Positions 1-9,768 of a stretch of DNA of 64,000 nucleotides are shown piece by piece. A model generated the notes under the pieces. That model was not told the origin of the DNA, made no database searches, and saw only the letters and a list, made by a program, of their open reading frames with translations. Location: the NCBI GenBank assembly GCA_021414025.1, contig JAIOPG010000002.1, forward strand, positions 186,001 to 250,000, given 5' to 3'. A program made the position numbers and the translations under genes. Every line of letters starts with the position of its first letter. Within the stretch, counting starts at the first letter, position 1. Source of the stretch: Planctomycetota bacterium. Its GTDB lineage: Bacteria; Planctomycetota; Phycisphaerae; Phycisphaerales; SM1A02.

Positions 1-98
1 AACCTCAGGCCGGCTCGATCACGGTGCGGGTGGCGGGAGCGAAACCCCTCGCGCTTTCGCAGGCGGCGGCGGCGAAGATCCTGGCGCGACCGGTGTGA
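1..98 (+). CDS. C-terminal end of an unidentified protein (partial)
   Basis: The frame starting at base 3 stays open to a TGA at 96-98 and gives 31 residues ending in KILARPV. This is only the tail of a gene that begins outside the window, and it is too short to assign. It lies on the same strand as pheS, 63 bases upstream of the pheS start. Alanine- and valine-rich composition makes it more protein-like than the other two frames, but it could still be non-coding. Confidence 0.35.
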   Translation, partial: PQAGSITVRVAGAKPLALSQAAAAKILARPV

Positions 99-149
99 TC
101 GTGCGTGACGTGCGGCGGGAGCAAAAAGCCTCGGTCAAGGCAAAATCGC

Positions 150-155
150 TAAACT
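150..155 (+). promoter_or_regulatory. Leaderless-type -10 element of pheS
   Basis: TAAACT ends six bases before the GTG start codon and no Shine-Dalgarno-like sequence precedes the start. The same spacing recurs at cbs, the transsulfuration lyase gene, rsmE, hutU, hutH, ogt and glyA. Confidence 0.5.
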
Positions 156-161
156 TCGCCC

Positions 162-1154
162 GTGCTTGAAGCCATCGACCAACATGAGCAGGAGGCGATC
201 TCCACGCTGGCCTCCGCCGCCAACGCGGCCCAGCTCGAGGCGTGGCGAGTGGCCTGGCTGGGCACGTCCGGCCGCGTCGGCGCCATGATGGAGGCCCTTC
301 GCTCCGCCCCCAAGGAGAAGAAACCCGTCCTGGGCAAGCAGCTCAATGCCATGAAGCAGAAGCTGGAGGCCGCCTTCACGGAGAAAAAGTCCGCGGCCGG
401 GTCAGCACCGGAAGGGCCATCCATCGACCTGACCGAGCCGGGCCTGCCCGCGGGCATGGGTCGCCGCCACGTGCTCACGCGCACCATCGCCGACATCGTC
501 GACATCTTCGGACGCATGGGTTTCCGCGTGGCCGAAGGCCCCGAGGTGGAGGATGAGTGGCACAACTTTACGGCCCTGAACATTCCCGAGGGCCACCCCG
601 CCCGCGAGGCGACCGACAATTTCTACATGGCCGAGCAGGGGGGCGTGCGCCGCCTGCTGCGCACCCAGACCAGCACCGTGCAGATCCGCACCATGGAGAA
701 GGAGAAGCCGCCGCTGAAGATCGTCGCGGTGGGCCGCGTCTATCGGCCTGACACGCACGACGCCACGCATTTCTCGATGTTCCACCAGGTCGAGGGGCTA
801 TGCGTGGACAAGAACATCTCGATGGTCGACCTGAAGACGGCGCTCTGGCAGTTCGCTCGCGCCTGCTTCGGGCCCGAGGCCGAAGTGCGCATGCGTCCGA
901 GCTTCTTTCCATTCACCGAGCCCAGCGCCGAAGTGGACATGAAGATGAAGATCAAGGGCGAGTGGCGCTGGGTGGAACTTGGTGGGTGCGGCATGGTGGA
1001 TCCGGCAGTGTTCGAATCCGTCGGCATCGATCCTGAAATCTGGACGGGCTACGCCTTCGGATTGGGCGTGGAGCGCATCGCCATGCGCCGCCACGGCATC
1101 TCCGACATCCGCTGGCTCTACGAAAATGATGTGCGGTTTCTGAGACAATTCTGA
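162..1154 (+). CDS. pheS: Phenylalanyl-tRNA synthetase alpha subunit
   Basis: This is the catalytic alpha subunit of the cytoplasmic tetrameric enzyme that charges tRNA-Phe. The 330 residues have the family layout: an N-terminal coiled coil (about 1-80), then the class II aminoacylation core. Core signatures include FHQVEGLCVD (around 208-217), the GGCGMVDP segment and the motif 3 stretch GLGVERIAMRRHGI near the C-terminus. The start is GTG at 162; the ORF runs no further upstream from a better start. The stop overlaps the next start codon (TGATG), so the downstream gene is probably co-transcribed and translationally coupled. No pheT follows, so the beta subunit must be encoded elsewhere. Confidence 0.95.
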   Translation: MLEAIDQHEQEAISTLASAANAAQLEAWRVAWLGTSGRVGAMMEALRSAPKEKKPVLGKQLNAMKQKLEAAFTEKKSAAGSAPEGPSIDLTEPGLPAGMGRRHVLTRTIADIVDIFGRMGFRVAEGPEVEDEWHNFTALNIPEGHPAREATDNFYMAEQGGVRRLLRTQTSTVQIRTMEKEKPPLKIVAVGRVYRPDTHDATHFSMFHQVEGLCVDKNISMVDLKTALWQFARACFGPEAEVRMRPSFFPFTEPSAEVDMKMKIKGEWRWVELGGCGMVDPAVFESVGIDPEIWTGYAFGLGVERIAMRRHGISDIRWLYENDVRFLRQF

Positions 1155-2209
1155 TGAAGGCGCGCTTCCTGCTGAAAGCCGTCGTCATCATTGCGGCGTT
1201 CGCCGCACTATATGGAATCGCGGACGTGGTCTTACCCTTTCTCGCTGAGTCCGCGAAGGAAGCACATCCCGGGCCGGCGACTCTGGCCAAGCCCGGCATG
1301 GCTCCGATTGAGCCGGCGAACGCCGCACAGCCGGGCGACGGGGATCAGTCGGCTCCAGCAAATCAAAAGTCGGACGATTCTCATTCCGCGATCGTGAAGA
1401 AGTCCGTGCAGCGTCTTGAAGAAGGCAATGCAGCCCAGTCGCTGGTCGAGATGCAGGCCGCCATCGACCTGGCCAAGCAGCAGGGGGCGTCACCCACCGA
1501 GGTCGACGCCCTTCGCAACATGCAGATGCGCATCCACTGGTGCCAGGATGGTCCCGAAGGCATGCTGGCCTGGATGTCCGCTCCCGAGGCCGCGCTGGCT
1601 GTGCCCGATCCGCAGTCACCCGCCGTGATCGACCGCGACCGGATGGAGATCGAGGCACTGCTGGCGCTGGGAAAATTGCAGGAAGCCTGGGACAAGTCCA
1701 AGGTGCTGCTCTCGCGCTTCGAGAAGCCGGGACCCGGCCAAGGCAAGGAGCCGCTGGCTCTGGAGCAGGCGATCCGCATTGCCGCGACCGCCGGCGCGGA
1801 TGACCAGATTCCGGCGCTGGAAAAGAAATTGCGCACCGCGATGGAAGCCAGCATCTCCCTCAAGACGCTTGTGGATCCACAACTGCCGCTGGCCACGCTG
1901 GGCACCCTGGCGAAGGCGCGCGGCAACTGTCTCACCGCGATCAAGCTCTATGACCAGGCGCTGGAAGGCTTCGACACCAATCTCTGGCTGCGCGAGAAGC
2001 GCGTCGCTCCGTGGCGGCTGCAGATCCTGGCGCTGGTCGCCATGGACCGCGTGGATTGCCTGCGGCAGGCGGGCGAGATCGAGCGAGCCAAGGGCCGCGC
2101 CTCTGTGCTGGCCGCGGACCTGGCCACGGCGCTGGGCGAGCAGGATCCTTTGGCGCTGCAAGCCGCCGATCTGCGCGACCAGATGCTCTTCGCAACGACT
2201 TCGCCTTGA
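1154..2209 (+). CDS. Membrane-anchored protein of unknown function
   Basis: I do not recognise a named family. The 351 residues start with a short basic stretch and one hydrophobic segment (about 8-30, LKAVVIIAAFAALYGIADVV), consistent with an inner-membrane anchor or uncleaved signal. A proline/alanine-rich linker follows to about residue 75, and then an alpha-helical domain rich in Ala, Leu, Glu and Gln. Repeated helix pairs such as ALLALGKLQEAWDKSKVLL and LAKARGNCLTAIKLYDQALEGF look like degenerate TPR units. The ATG overlaps the pheS stop codon, which suggests co-expression but says little about function. A scaffolding role is inference only. Confidence 0.8.
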   Translation: MKARFLLKAVVIIAAFAALYGIADVVLPFLAESAKEAHPGPATLAKPGMAPIEPANAAQPGDGDQSAPANQKSDDSHSAIVKKSVQRLEEGNAAQSLVEMQAAIDLAKQQGASPTEVDALRNMQMRIHWCQDGPEGMLAWMSAPEAALAVPDPQSPAVIDRDRMEIEALLALGKLQEAWDKSKVLLSRFEKPGPGQGKEPLALEQAIRIAATAGADDQIPALEKKLRTAMEASISLKTLVDPQLPLATLGTLAKARGNCLTAIKLYDQALEGFDTNLWLREKRVAPWRLQILALVAMDRVDCLRQAGEIERAKGRASVLAADLATALGEQDPLALQAADLRDQMLFATTSP

Positions 2210-2269
2210 TTGTGCGGAGGCCGCGATAATGACGACGCGCCGTGATCTTCCCGGGGCTCGCGCCCGCGC

Positions 2270-3442
2270 CTACTTCGCCGTCGACTTCTTGGGGGTCAGA
2301 CTCGCCTCGATGATCTCGGCCAGCCGCCAGCCCGCCTTGTGGATCTCCAACTCGGTCTGCTGGGCGGCCCAATCCTTGTAGGAGATTCCGTCAGGCATCT
2401 TTTTCTCGTTGGCGTCGCCTGAGGCGCTCTCGCCCTTGATGGTGACATTGACGAATTCGAGGCGGTCATGCGCCTTGGTCGCCAACGGCAGGATCTCGTT
2501 GGCCCACGCCAGCGCCCACTCGGTGGGCGGCGACTTCGCCTTGGGCTTCCAGTCCTTGGGCTCGGAGTTGGCGAACCACGCCACGATCTCCTCGTCCTTC
2601 ACCTTGCCCTTGTGGTCGGGCTTCGCCTTGATGTCCTTTTCGACGAGATCCAGGGCCGCCTCGACCGCGTCGGTGTCCCAGAAACTGTGCAGGTTGTCCT
2701 TGCTCTTGCTGGACTTCTTGGACGAAGTCTTGCCGCCGGACTTGGAATCGCCCTTCGTGTCGGGTTTGGCCTCTGCCTTGTTGTCGCCGAGGTTGATCGA
2801 GAATCCATTGCCGCCATGATCGGGAAAGCTCTTGCCGCCCTTTGACGGATTGACCAGGTTGCCCGCCGAACTGAAATAGGCGTTGCCCACGTGCAGCGGC
2901 TGGTGGATGTCGCCGACGTAGTGCGAGAGCAGGATCAGGGCCACCGGCTTGGTGATCTTTCGCTCGTTGCTCTCCGGCTCGTCGCCGGAGAGAACCTTCA
3001 CGCAGTAGGGAATCATCTGCACGATGTCGTAGGGCTCGGTGCCGAGGTTGCCCTTGACGTACTTGCTTCCATCCACGGCGGGCACGTCGGTGTAGTGAAA
3101 TTCCTTGTGCGTGGGGGCGTCGCTGCCCTTGGCCTTGGTGGGGGGATTGGCCATCCAGAATGCGACGAGTTGCTCCTGCAGCTGGGGATGATCCTTCAGG
3201 ATGATCGACTTCGGCTGACCCTTGGGCATCGTGTCCCAGCTCTTGATGGTGTCGGCGAGCACCGCGGCCTCGGCCAGTGTCAGGCCGTCGAGCAGCTTGG
3301 TGACCGCGGCACCGGTCGGCGTGTTGGCAAGGCGCATGTCGGCGATGGCGCCGACCGTCTCATGGCCGAGCTTCCCATAGGGATAGACCGGCATCGCCAG
3401 AATCAGAGTGACGCAGGACAGGCTGATGATTCGAAATCGCAT
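2270..3442 (-). CDS. Exported S1/P1-type nuclease
   Basis: This is a zinc-dependent single-strand nuclease/3'-nucleotidase of the S1/P1 family, expected outside the cytoplasm. A signal peptide (about 1-22) precedes YGKLGH. In fungal P1 the mature N-terminal Trp is a zinc ligand; here Tyr is in the equivalent position. The other zinc-ligand motifs are visible: EFHYTD, LLSHYVGDIHQPLHVG, DHGGN and NLHSFWDTD. A Lys/Ser/Gly-rich insertion (KSGGKTSSKKSSKSKD) sits between the last two, which is unusual. The ATG at 3442 is preferred because GGAAGGA precedes it and it begins the signal peptide; an upstream in-frame ATG at 3466 exists. Length from this start is 390 residues. Confidence 0.88.
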   Translation of the reverse strand: MRFRIISLSCVTLILAMPVYPYGKLGHETVGAIADMRLANTPTGAAVTKLLDGLTLAEAAVLADTIKSWDTMPKGQPKSIILKDHPQLQEQLVAFWMANPPTKAKGSDAPTHKEFHYTDVPAVDGSKYVKGNLGTEPYDIVQMIPYCVKVLSGDEPESNERKITKPVALILLSHYVGDIHQPLHVGNAYFSSAGNLVNPSKGGKSFPDHGGNGFSINLGDNKAEAKPDTKGDSKSGGKTSSKKSSKSKDNLHSFWDTDAVEAALDLVEKDIKAKPDHKGKVKDEEIVAWFANSEPKDWKPKAKSPPTEWALAWANEILPLATKAHDRLEFVNVTIKGESASGDANEKKMPDGISYKDWAAQQTELEIHKAGWRLAEIIEASLTPKKSTAK

Positions 3443-3503
3443 GGCATCCTTCCGCCACCGGTTCATTGCGGGGCTCGAACAGCCTACCGCACGCGGCCAA
3501 TTT

Positions 3504-4802
3504 TCAAGTGGTGTATTCGCTGTTGAGCTTCACATATTCCTCGGTCATTCCGCTGGAAAGGAAGAAATCCGAGTGGCTGCCCAGCCCGAGATCGAATTCG
3601 ATGTCCACCGTGGGCCGTGAGAATTCCCCGGCGGCGAGCCCGGGGGAGGCGTCGACAGGGCAGCCCTTCTCGAAGAGCAGGACGCCGCCGGCGCGGAGCG
3701 TGAGTTTCAGGGGGTCGATCGTGGCGCCGCTGCGCCCCGCGGCCGCGAGCAGACGGCCCCAGTTGGGATCGCCGCCGGTGACGGCGCAGCGGACCAGCGT
3801 GCTGGTGGCCGCGGTCCGGGCGACGGCCAGTGCGTCGGCGGCGCTGGCGGCTCCGCGAACCGTCACACGGATGCCGCGGGTGAAGCCCTCGCCGTCGCAG
3901 ACGACCATCTGCGCGAGTGCCTGGGCCACTTCCACGAAGGCCTGCTGCAATTCCCCGCGATCGGCCGCGGCGTGGCGCTTGCCGGTGGCGAAGGCAAAAA
4001 CCGAGTCATTGGTGCTGGTGTCGCCATCGATGGAGATGCGATGGAAGGATTGCTCGACCGATGCGCGAAGCATCGCGTCCAGTTCCTGCGGCTCCAGGGC
4101 CGCGTCGGTGGCGATCACCGCGATCATCGTCGCCATGTTGGGATGGATCATGCCTGCGCCCTTGGCGACTCCGGTCACGCGGATCGGGGCGCCGCCGTCG
4201 GCCGCCATGACTTCGCGCGAGCTCATCTTGGGGCGAGTGTCGGTGGTCATGATGGCGCGGGCGAAGGGCTCGGCGCTGCCCGCCGCGCAACTTGCCGCCA
4301 GCGCCGGAATGGCTTCCTCGATGCGGAGGCGGGGCAGGGGCTTGCCGATGATGCCCGTGGAGTTCATGAGCACGGCGTCGGGCGAGCAGTCGCAGACCCG
4401 CGCCGTGCAATCGCCGATCGAGTCGGCGTCGGCGAGGCCTTGCTCGCCGGTGGCGGCATTGGCGCATCCCGAATTGATGATCAGCACACTGGCATGGCCG
4501 CGCGAATCGCGCAGATGCTGGCGCGAGACCAGGATCGGCGCCGCCGCGAAGATGTTGGTGGTGAAAACGGCCGCGGCCGCGGCGCCTTCGTCCATGCGCA
4601 GCATGGCCAGGTCGGGGGCGCCGGTGGACTTGATTCCGGCGGAGACTCCGGCGGCGCGGACACCAAGCGGCCAGGGAGGCGCGGCATGCGGCGGCGCCAG
4701 TTTTGGCTCGTGCAAAACTGAGCCTCGCTGCGTTGTTCCAGCCTCGCGTTGTTTCGCGTCGGCGCCTTCGCCGTGGGTTGAATTCGTCTTGACTCTGCTC
4801 AT
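3504..4802 (-). CDS. argJ: Arginine biosynthesis bifunctional protein ArgJ
   Basis: ArgJ transfers the acetyl group from N-acetylornithine to glutamate (ornithine acetyltransferase) and, in many species, also makes N-acetylglutamate from acetyl-CoA. The protein is 432 residues from the ATG at 4802. The autoproteolytic/catalytic threonine lies in KGAGMIHPNMATM, and GDPNWGR is the conserved C-terminal signature. The frame stays open about 99 codons further upstream, but that part is the antisense-of-frame shadow of argH. The ATG at 4802 overlaps the argH stop as ATGA, the same coupling seen along the whole operon. It is the last gene of the arg operon. Presence of ArgJ implies the cyclic acetyl route. 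Confidence 0.94.
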   Translation of the reverse strand: MSRVKTNSTHGEGADAKQREAGTTQRGSVLHEPKLAPPHAAPPWPLGVRAAGVSAGIKSTGAPDLAMLRMDEGAAAAAVFTTNIFAAAPILVSRQHLRDSRGHASVLIINSGCANAATGEQGLADADSIGDCTARVCDCSPDAVLMNSTGIIGKPLPRLRIEEAIPALAASCAAGSAEPFARAIMTTDTRPKMSSREVMAADGGAPIRVTGVAKGAGMIHPNMATMIAVIATDAALEPQELDAMLRASVEQSFHRISIDGDTSTNDSVFAFATGKRHAAADRGELQQAFVEVAQALAQMVVCDGEGFTRGIRVTVRGAASAADALAVARTAATSTLVRCAVTGGDPNWGRLLAAAGRSGATIDPLKLTLRAGGVLLFEKGCPVDASPGLAAGEFSRPTVDIEFDLGLGSHSDFFLSSGMTEEYVKLNSEYTT

Positions 4803-6682
4803 GCAACCTCGCTTTCCTTCAGGTCCAGCACCATGGCGATCTCGTCGCAGTTCTGGTTCTTGGGGCACTGGGCGCAATCCTTGGTGACCTTCTGCGGCAG
4901 GCTGTTGATGCTCACGGTGCGGAAGCCGCATTTCTCGAAGAAGGCGGGCATGCGGGTGAGCACGAAGAGGCGCTGGATGCCGATGCTGCGCGCCTTCTCG
5001 ATGAAGAACTGCACCAGCTGCGTGCCGAGGCCGCGCCCCTGGAAGCCCTCGTCGACACCCAGCGAGCGAATCTCGGCGAGGTCGGACTCGTAGATCCACA
5101 GACTGGCGCAGCCGCGCACCTTGCCGTCGACGGCGGCGATGCCGAAGTCGGTGATCTTCTCCATGATCTCATCGCGGGTGCGCGGCAGGTTTTCGCCGCG
5201 GCTGCTCCACAGGTCGACCAGTCGCTTGATGTCGTCCAGATCCTCGACCACTGCGTCGCGGAAGCCGGTGGCTCCGCCGGCGCTTCGGCGCTTAGGCCGG
5301 CGCGTGGCCCGCAAGCTGCGCTTGGCTTCCTTCACTCGCGCATTCACTTGGTCGGGCGCGGTGCCGCCGGGCACGCTGCGGCGATTGAGCGCCGAATCAA
5401 CGGTCAGCGTGACAAAGACGTCGCTGGTGACCAGCGGAGCGAGTTTGACCATGTCCTCGACGGACAGTTCTTCCAGCGGCTTGCCCTGCCGAACCGCCTC
5501 GCGCACCAGCAGCCCGACTTGGTGATGGGCGTCGCGGAAGGCAACGCCCTTGCGCACCAGGTAGTCCGCCAGTTCGGTGGCGTTGGCGTAGCTGGCGATG
5601 GCCGCCTTGCGGGCGCGGATGCGGTCCACCTTGAGGCCCTTGAGCACGCGCGGCACCATGCGCAGGCAGAGCGAGAGCGTGTCCATGGCGTCGAAGAGCG
5701 GCTCCTTGTCCTCCTGCAGGTCCTTGTTGTAGGCCAGAGGCAGACCCTTGAGCGTGACCAGCAGTCCAGTGAGCGAGCCGATCACGCGCCCGGTCTTGCC
5801 GCGGATCAATTCCAGCGCGTCGGGATTCTTCTTCTGCGGCATCAGGCTGCTGCCGGTGCTGACGTCGTCGGCCAATTCGATGTAGGCGGCTTCGCCGGTG
5901 GCGTAGAAGATGATGTCCTCGGCCATGCGGCTCAGGTGCAGCATGCACATGGAAGCGGCGGCGACCAGCTCGACGACGAAGTCCCGGTCGCTCACGGCGT
6001 CAAGGCTGTTGGCGCTGGGCGTGTCGAATCCCAGATCCTTGGCCAGCTTCTGACGGTCGATGGGATAGGCCGTTCCCGAGAGCGCTCCGGAGCCCAGCGG
6101 ACAACGGGCCACGCGATCCAGCGCGTCGGCGAAGCGGTCGGCGTCGCGGCGCAACATTTCCACGTAGGCCAGGCACCAATGCGCAAAGAGAATCGGCTGC
6201 GCCCGCTGCAGATGCGTGAAACCCGGGAAGACCGTATCGCGCTCGCGCTCCGCGAGCTCGAGAAAGCTCAGATTGGCGGCGTCGATCTCCGCAAGGCGAA
6301 GGCGCGTCTGCTTCAAACACCAGAGCCGCAAGTCGGTGGCCACCTGGTCGTTGCGGCTGCGCCCCGTGTGCAGTCGCTTGCCCAGGTCGCCGACGCGCGC
6401 GACCAGCTCTCGCTCCACCCAGCTGTGCACATCCTCGTCGACGGCCTTGGTCAGAAGCGAGGGATCGCTCTCCACCAGCGCCGCGATCTCGCGCAGTGAC
6501 TTCTCGATTCGCGCCCGGTCGCCGTCGGTGATCACGCTGGCCCGTGCCAGCGCGGCGGCCCAGCCGATGGAGCCCTCGATGTCTTCCTGAATGAGCCGCC
6601 GGTCGAAGGGCAGGCTGTCGTTGAAGGTGCGAAAGAGCGAATCCTGCTGGCCTTGGATGCGACCCTGCCAGATTGCCGTCAC
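4799..6682 (-). CDS. argH: Argininosuccinate lyase fused to a GNAT acetyltransferase domain
   Basis: The first roughly 455 residues are argininosuccinate lyase, which cleaves argininosuccinate into arginine and fumarate. Visible signatures are [17 protein letters not shown] and the catalytic-serine loop [13 protein letters not shown] basic linker (around 455-472) joins a GNAT domain (about 474-627) with the acetyl-CoA motif [11 protein letters not shown] and a tail [14 protein letters not shown] typical of ArgA-like stand-alone acetyltransferases. Such ArgH(A) fusions are known from marine gammaproteobacteria, where the domain acts as N-acetylglutamate synthase; that activity here is inference. 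ATGA overlaps couple it to argG upstream and argJ downstream. At 627 residues it is far longer than ordinary ArgH (about 460). Confidence 0.94.
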   Translation of the reverse strand: MTAIWQGRIQGQQDSLFRTFNDSLPFDRRLIQEDIEGSIGWAAALARASVITDGDRARIEKSLREIAALVESDPSLLTKAVDEDVHSWVERELVARVGDLGKRLHTGRSRNDQVATDLRLWCLKQTRLRLAEIDAANLSFLELAERERDTVFPGFTHLQRAQPILFAHWCLAYVEMLRRDADRFADALDRVARCPLGSGALSGTAYPIDRQKLAKDLGFDTPSANSLDAVSDRDFVVELVAAASMCMLHLSRMAEDIIFYATGEAAYIELADDVSTGSSLMPQKKNPDALELIRGKTGRVIGSLTGLLVTLKGLPLAYNKDLQEDKEPLFDAMDTLSLCLRMVPRVLKGLKVDRIRARKAAIASYANATELADYLVRKGVAFRDAHHQVGLLVREAVRQGKPLEELSVEDMVKLAPLVTSDVFVTLTVDSALNRRSVPGGTAPDQVNARVKEAKRSLRATRRPKRRSAGGATGFRDAVVEDLDDIKRLVDLWSSRGENLPRTRDEIMEKITDFGIAAVDGKVRGCASLWIYESDLAEIRSLGVDEGFQGRGLGTQLVQFFIEKARSIGIQRLFVLTRMPAFFEKCGFRTVSINSLPQKVTKDCAQCPKNQNCDEIAMVLDLKESEVA

Positions 6683-7995
6683 CGATTGGCTCCGCTCTTG
6701 TCGCCCACTCGCCTGGAGTCGATGCCGAAGAGCTTGTTCAGCCCGAGCAACGCGCGGATGCGACTTGGCAGCGAGAAGAGGCGGATGAAGCCCTCCGCGT
6801 GCTGCTGGTTGTAGACGTCATCCTCGCCGAAAGTGGCGAAGGCCTGCGAGTAGAGCGAATTCGGACTGCGCCGCCGCGTGGTGACCGCGCTTCCCTTAAA
6901 GGCCCGCACGGCAACTTCGCCGGTCAGGGGACGGGCCAGCGACTGGATTGCCGCCCATTGGCTTTCGCGCAGTGGCGTGAACCAGCGTCCGTCGTAGATG
7001 ACGCGAGCGAAATCGTTGGCGAGTTCCTCGCGGAAGCGCATCGAGTCGCGGTCGAGCACGATCTGCTCGAGGCCGCGCAGCGCCTCCATCAGGATGGTTC
7101 CGCCCGGGGTCTCGTAGCAGCCGCGACTCTTCATGCCGACCAGCCGGTTCTCGACCATGTCCACGCGGCCAACGCCGTGCTTGGCGCCGATCTCGTTGAG
7201 GGCATCGAGCAGCTTCACCGCTGAAAGTTTCTTGCCGTTCACGCTCACGGGCAGGCCATGCTCGAAACCCACGACCACTTCCTCGGGTTCGTTGGGCGCC
7301 TGCCGCGGATCCGTGGTGCGGATCCACAGATCCTCAGGCGGCGCGTTCCAGGGATCCTCCAACTCGGCCCCCTCGTGGGAGACATGCCAGGAGTTGGCAT
7401 CGCGAGAATAAATTTTCGTGGCGCTGGCGGCGCAGGGAATGTTGCGTTCAGCAAGGTAGGCCAGCATCGCCTCGCGGCTGCGCAGCGTCCAGGAGTTTTC
7501 GCGCCATGGGGCGATCACTCGAAGCTGCGGAGCCAGCGCCGCGTAGACGCTCTCGAATCGCACCTGGTCGTTGCCTTTGCCGGTGCAGCCGTGAGCCACG
7601 GCGTCGCAGTTCTCCTCCAGCGCCGCCTCAACCTGGGCCTGCGCGATGCAGGGCCGCGCGATGCTGGTGCCCAGCAGGTAGCGGCCTTCGTAGACCGCCC
7701 CGGACATCACCATGGGGAAAACGAAGTCAGTGAGGAAGGTTTCCTTCAAGTCCTTGATCACGCACTTGCAGGCGCCGGAGTCGGCGGCCTTCTTCTCGAT
7801 GCCGATCAGTTCCTGCGCGCCCTGCCCGACGTCGGCGACGCACGCCACCACTTCGCAGCCATAGGTGTCGCGCAGCCAGGGAATGACGCAGCTGGTGTCC
7901 AGGCCCCCCGAGTAGGCCACGCAGATGCGGCGCGGCTTGCCGGAGCGGGAGGTGGTTGCGGGTGCGGGAGGGTTGTTCTTGATGGCGGTGGTCAT
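6679..7995 (-). CDS. argG: Argininosuccinate synthase
   Basis: ArgG condenses citrulline and aspartate at the expense of ATP to argininosuccinate. The 438-residue protein has the P-loop-like pyrophosphatase motif AYSGGLDTS (about 27-35) and the family segments [14 protein letters not shown] and [17 protein letters not shown]. An N-terminal extension of about 20 residues (Thr/Pro/Ala-rich) precedes the core, and the C-terminus is also slightly extended compared with typical ArgG (around 400 residues). Its ATG overlaps the argF stop and its stop overlaps the argH(A) start, both as ATGA. Confidence 0.95.
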   Translation of the reverse strand: MTTAIKNNPPAPATTSRSGKPRRICVAYSGGLDTSCVIPWLRDTYGCEVVACVADVGQGAQELIGIEKKAADSGACKCVIKDLKETFLTDFVFPMVMSGAVYEGRYLLGTSIARPCIAQAQVEAALEENCDAVAHGCTGKGNDQVRFESVYAALAPQLRVIAPWRENSWTLRSREAMLAYLAERNIPCAASATKIYSRDANSWHVSHEGAELEDPWNAPPEDLWIRTTDPRQAPNEPEEVVVGFEHGLPVSVNGKKLSAVKLLDALNEIGAKHGVGRVDMVENRLVGMKSRGCYETPGGTILMEALRGLEQIVLDRDSMRFREELANDFARVIYDGRWFTPLRESQWAAIQSLARPLTGEVAVRAFKGSAVTTRRRSPNSLYSQAFATFGEDDVYNQQHAEGFIRLFSLPSRIRALLGLNKLFGIDSRRVGDKSGANR

Positions 7996-8972
7996 GAGTG
8001 GCTCCGGGTTAGAAGTGAGTACGTGTCGCGGGTTGGCGTCGCCAGCAAATTCAGCAGCAGCGCATTCTGGATGTGCATGCGGTTCTCCGCCTGGTCGAAG
8101 ACCACGCTGCGGGCTCCGTCGATGACGGCATCGACCACCTCCTGGCCGCGATGGGCGGGAAGGCAGTGCATGAAGCAGGCGTCAGGACCGGCAATGGCCA
8201 TGACCTCGGGGGTCACGCTGTAAGGCTGGAAAACCCTGGTTTTTTCTGCGGTTTCGGCCTGCCCCATGCTGGTCCAGGTGTCGGTGTAGACGGCGAAGGA
8301 ATCCTTGATGCGTCCCAGGTCGCTGGTGTACTGCAGGCTGGCGCCGGAGCGGCAGGCGCGGGCCTCCGCATCGCGGACGATCTCCGGGGACGGGGCGTAT
8401 CCCTCCGGAGTGACAACGATCATCGACGATCCCAGGGTCGCGGTGAGTTCCATGAGCGACTGGCAGACATTGTTGCCATCGCCCACCCAGGCCAGCTGGT
8501 CGCGACGGAAATCGAAACCCAGTTCGGCGAGCGTCATGTAGTCCGCCAGCGCCTGGCAGGGGTGGTGTATGTCGGAGAGCGCATTGATGACCGGGATCGC
8601 GGCATTGGCGGCCAGCGCCACGATCGTTTCGTGCTTCATGGTCCGGGCTACGATGCAGTCGCACCAGCGCTCGAGGTTGCGGCTGTAGTCGGCGATGCTC
8701 TCGCGCTCGCCGATCCGCTGCTTTTCATGGTCCAGATAGACCGCGTGGCCGCCCATGCGGGCGAAGCCGATGTCAAAGCTGACCCGCGTTCGCAGCGAGG
8801 GCTTCTCGAAGAGCATCACCAGCGAGCGCTGCGCGAATTGTTCGCGCCAGCGGCGGATGTCCGCCTTGAGCGACCGGCCGAGTTCGATCAGCGGCATCAC
8901 CTCATGCGGCCCGAGATCCATGATGCGGGTCAGGTCCTTGCTGGCAAGTCGTGAAGGAAGGGTCTCAAACAT
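7992..8972 (-). CDS. argF: Ornithine carbamoyltransferase
   Basis: This enzyme converts ornithine and carbamoyl phosphate to citrulline. The carbamoyl-phosphate motif SLRTRVSFD, the HPCQALADY motif and the ornithine-binding [11 protein letters not shown] loop are all present. From the ATG at 8972 it is 326 residues, close to the family norm. The frame is open further upstream, but that extension only shadows argB. Its start overlaps the argB C-terminus by eight bases and its stop overlaps the argG start. Confidence 0.95.
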   Translation of the reverse strand: MFETLPSRLASKDLTRIMDLGPHEVMPLIELGRSLKADIRRWREQFAQRSLVMLFEKPSLRTRVSFDIGFARMGGHAVYLDHEKQRIGERESIADYSRNLERWCDCIVARTMKHETIVALAANAAIPVINALSDIHHPCQALADYMTLAELGFDFRRDQLAWVGDGNNVCQSLMELTATLGSSMIVVTPEGYAPSPEIVRDAEARACRSGASLQYTSDLGRIKDSFAVYTDTWTSMGQAETAEKTRVFQPYSVTPEVMAIAGPDACFMHCLPAHRGQEVVDAVIDGARSVVFDQAENRMHIQNALLLNLLATPTRDTYSLLTRSHS

Positions 8973-9768
8973 TGCAGGCCTCCAGTGCGGGAAGAAAAAG
9001 CGTTCCCGCCGCGGATTCGGTGCCCAATGCGCCGAGCACCTTGGCGTCGTCCCAGCCCGTGACAAGGGTGGGAATGCGTGATTGTTCGCTGGCTTCGAGG
9101 GCGCTGCGCACCTTGGCGAGCATGCCGCCAGTGATCTCGCCGCTCTTGGTGAGGCGGTCGACGGCGGCGCGGTCGAGCGAGCGGATGATGTTGCCGGCAC
9201 CATCCTTCACGCCGGGCACATCGGTCAGCAGCACCAGTTGCTCCGCGGTGACCAGCTTGGCGATCGCCGCGGCGGCCTCGTCGGCGTTCACATTCAGCAG
9301 GCCGCCCGCATCGTCCATGGCGATGCTGGAAAAGACCGGCGTGCAACCGATGCGCAGGAGCGTCTGCACCAGGTGCGGGTCGCCGCCGGTGATCTCGCCC
9401 ACGCGTCCTGCGTCGAAATCGTATTTGCGGGTCAGGCGCGAAAGGGTCGTGCCGCCATCGGCCAGCGTGAGGCCCACCGCGTTCACTCCGCAGGCCCGCA
9501 GCAGCCCGACCAATTTTGCGTTCATCTGCCCCGCGAGCACGCTGACGATTTCGTCCATGTGCTCCGGCGGCGTGATGCGGATGCCGTCGCGCTTGCCGCT
9601 CTTGAGACCGAGCCGCTCAAGATGGCGGTCGACAATGACGCCACCGCCATGCACGACCACCAACGGGCGGCCCTGCGTGATCAACTCGGCAAGTGCCGCG
9701 AAGAAGGGGCGGTTGGCCTTGGGCTCGTCCAGAAGCGCGCCGCCCAGCTTGATGACCAGAGGCTTCAA
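8965..9768 (-). CDS. argB: Acetylglutamate kinase, probable TTG start
   Basis: ArgB phosphorylates N-acetylglutamate. The N-terminal KPLVIKLGGALLD loop, the VVHGGG motif and the NVNADEAAAAI segment define the amino-acid kinase fold. I place the start at TTG 9768, which overlaps the argC stop as TTGA, exactly like the ATGA junctions elsewhere in the operon. This gives 267 residues beginning M-K-P-L-V-I-K-L-G-G, matching the short ArgB form. An ATG at 9840 would add 24 low-complexity residues (Gly, Pro, Arg, Ser) and overlap argC by 76 bases, so it is less likely. Confidence 0.93.
   Translation of the reverse strand: MKPLVIKLGGALLDEPKANRPFFAALAELITQGRPLVVVHGGGVIVDRHLERLGLKSGKRDGIRITPPEHMDEIVSVLAGQMNAKLVGLLRACGVNAVGLTLADGGTTLSRLTRKYDFDAGRVGEITGGDPHLVQTLLRIGCTPVFSSIAMDDAGGLLNVNADEAAAAIAKLVTAEQLVLLTDVPGVKDGAGNIIRSLDRAAVDRLTKSGEITGGMLAKVRSALEASEQSRIPTLVTGWDDAKVLGALGTESAAGTLFLPALEACNV

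Noticed and set aside
3504-5099. A 531-residue protein starting upstream of argJ
   Set aside because: The extra 99 residues overlap the coding sequence of argH(A) in another frame and show no ArgJ similarity; ATG 4802 with the ATGA overlap is better.
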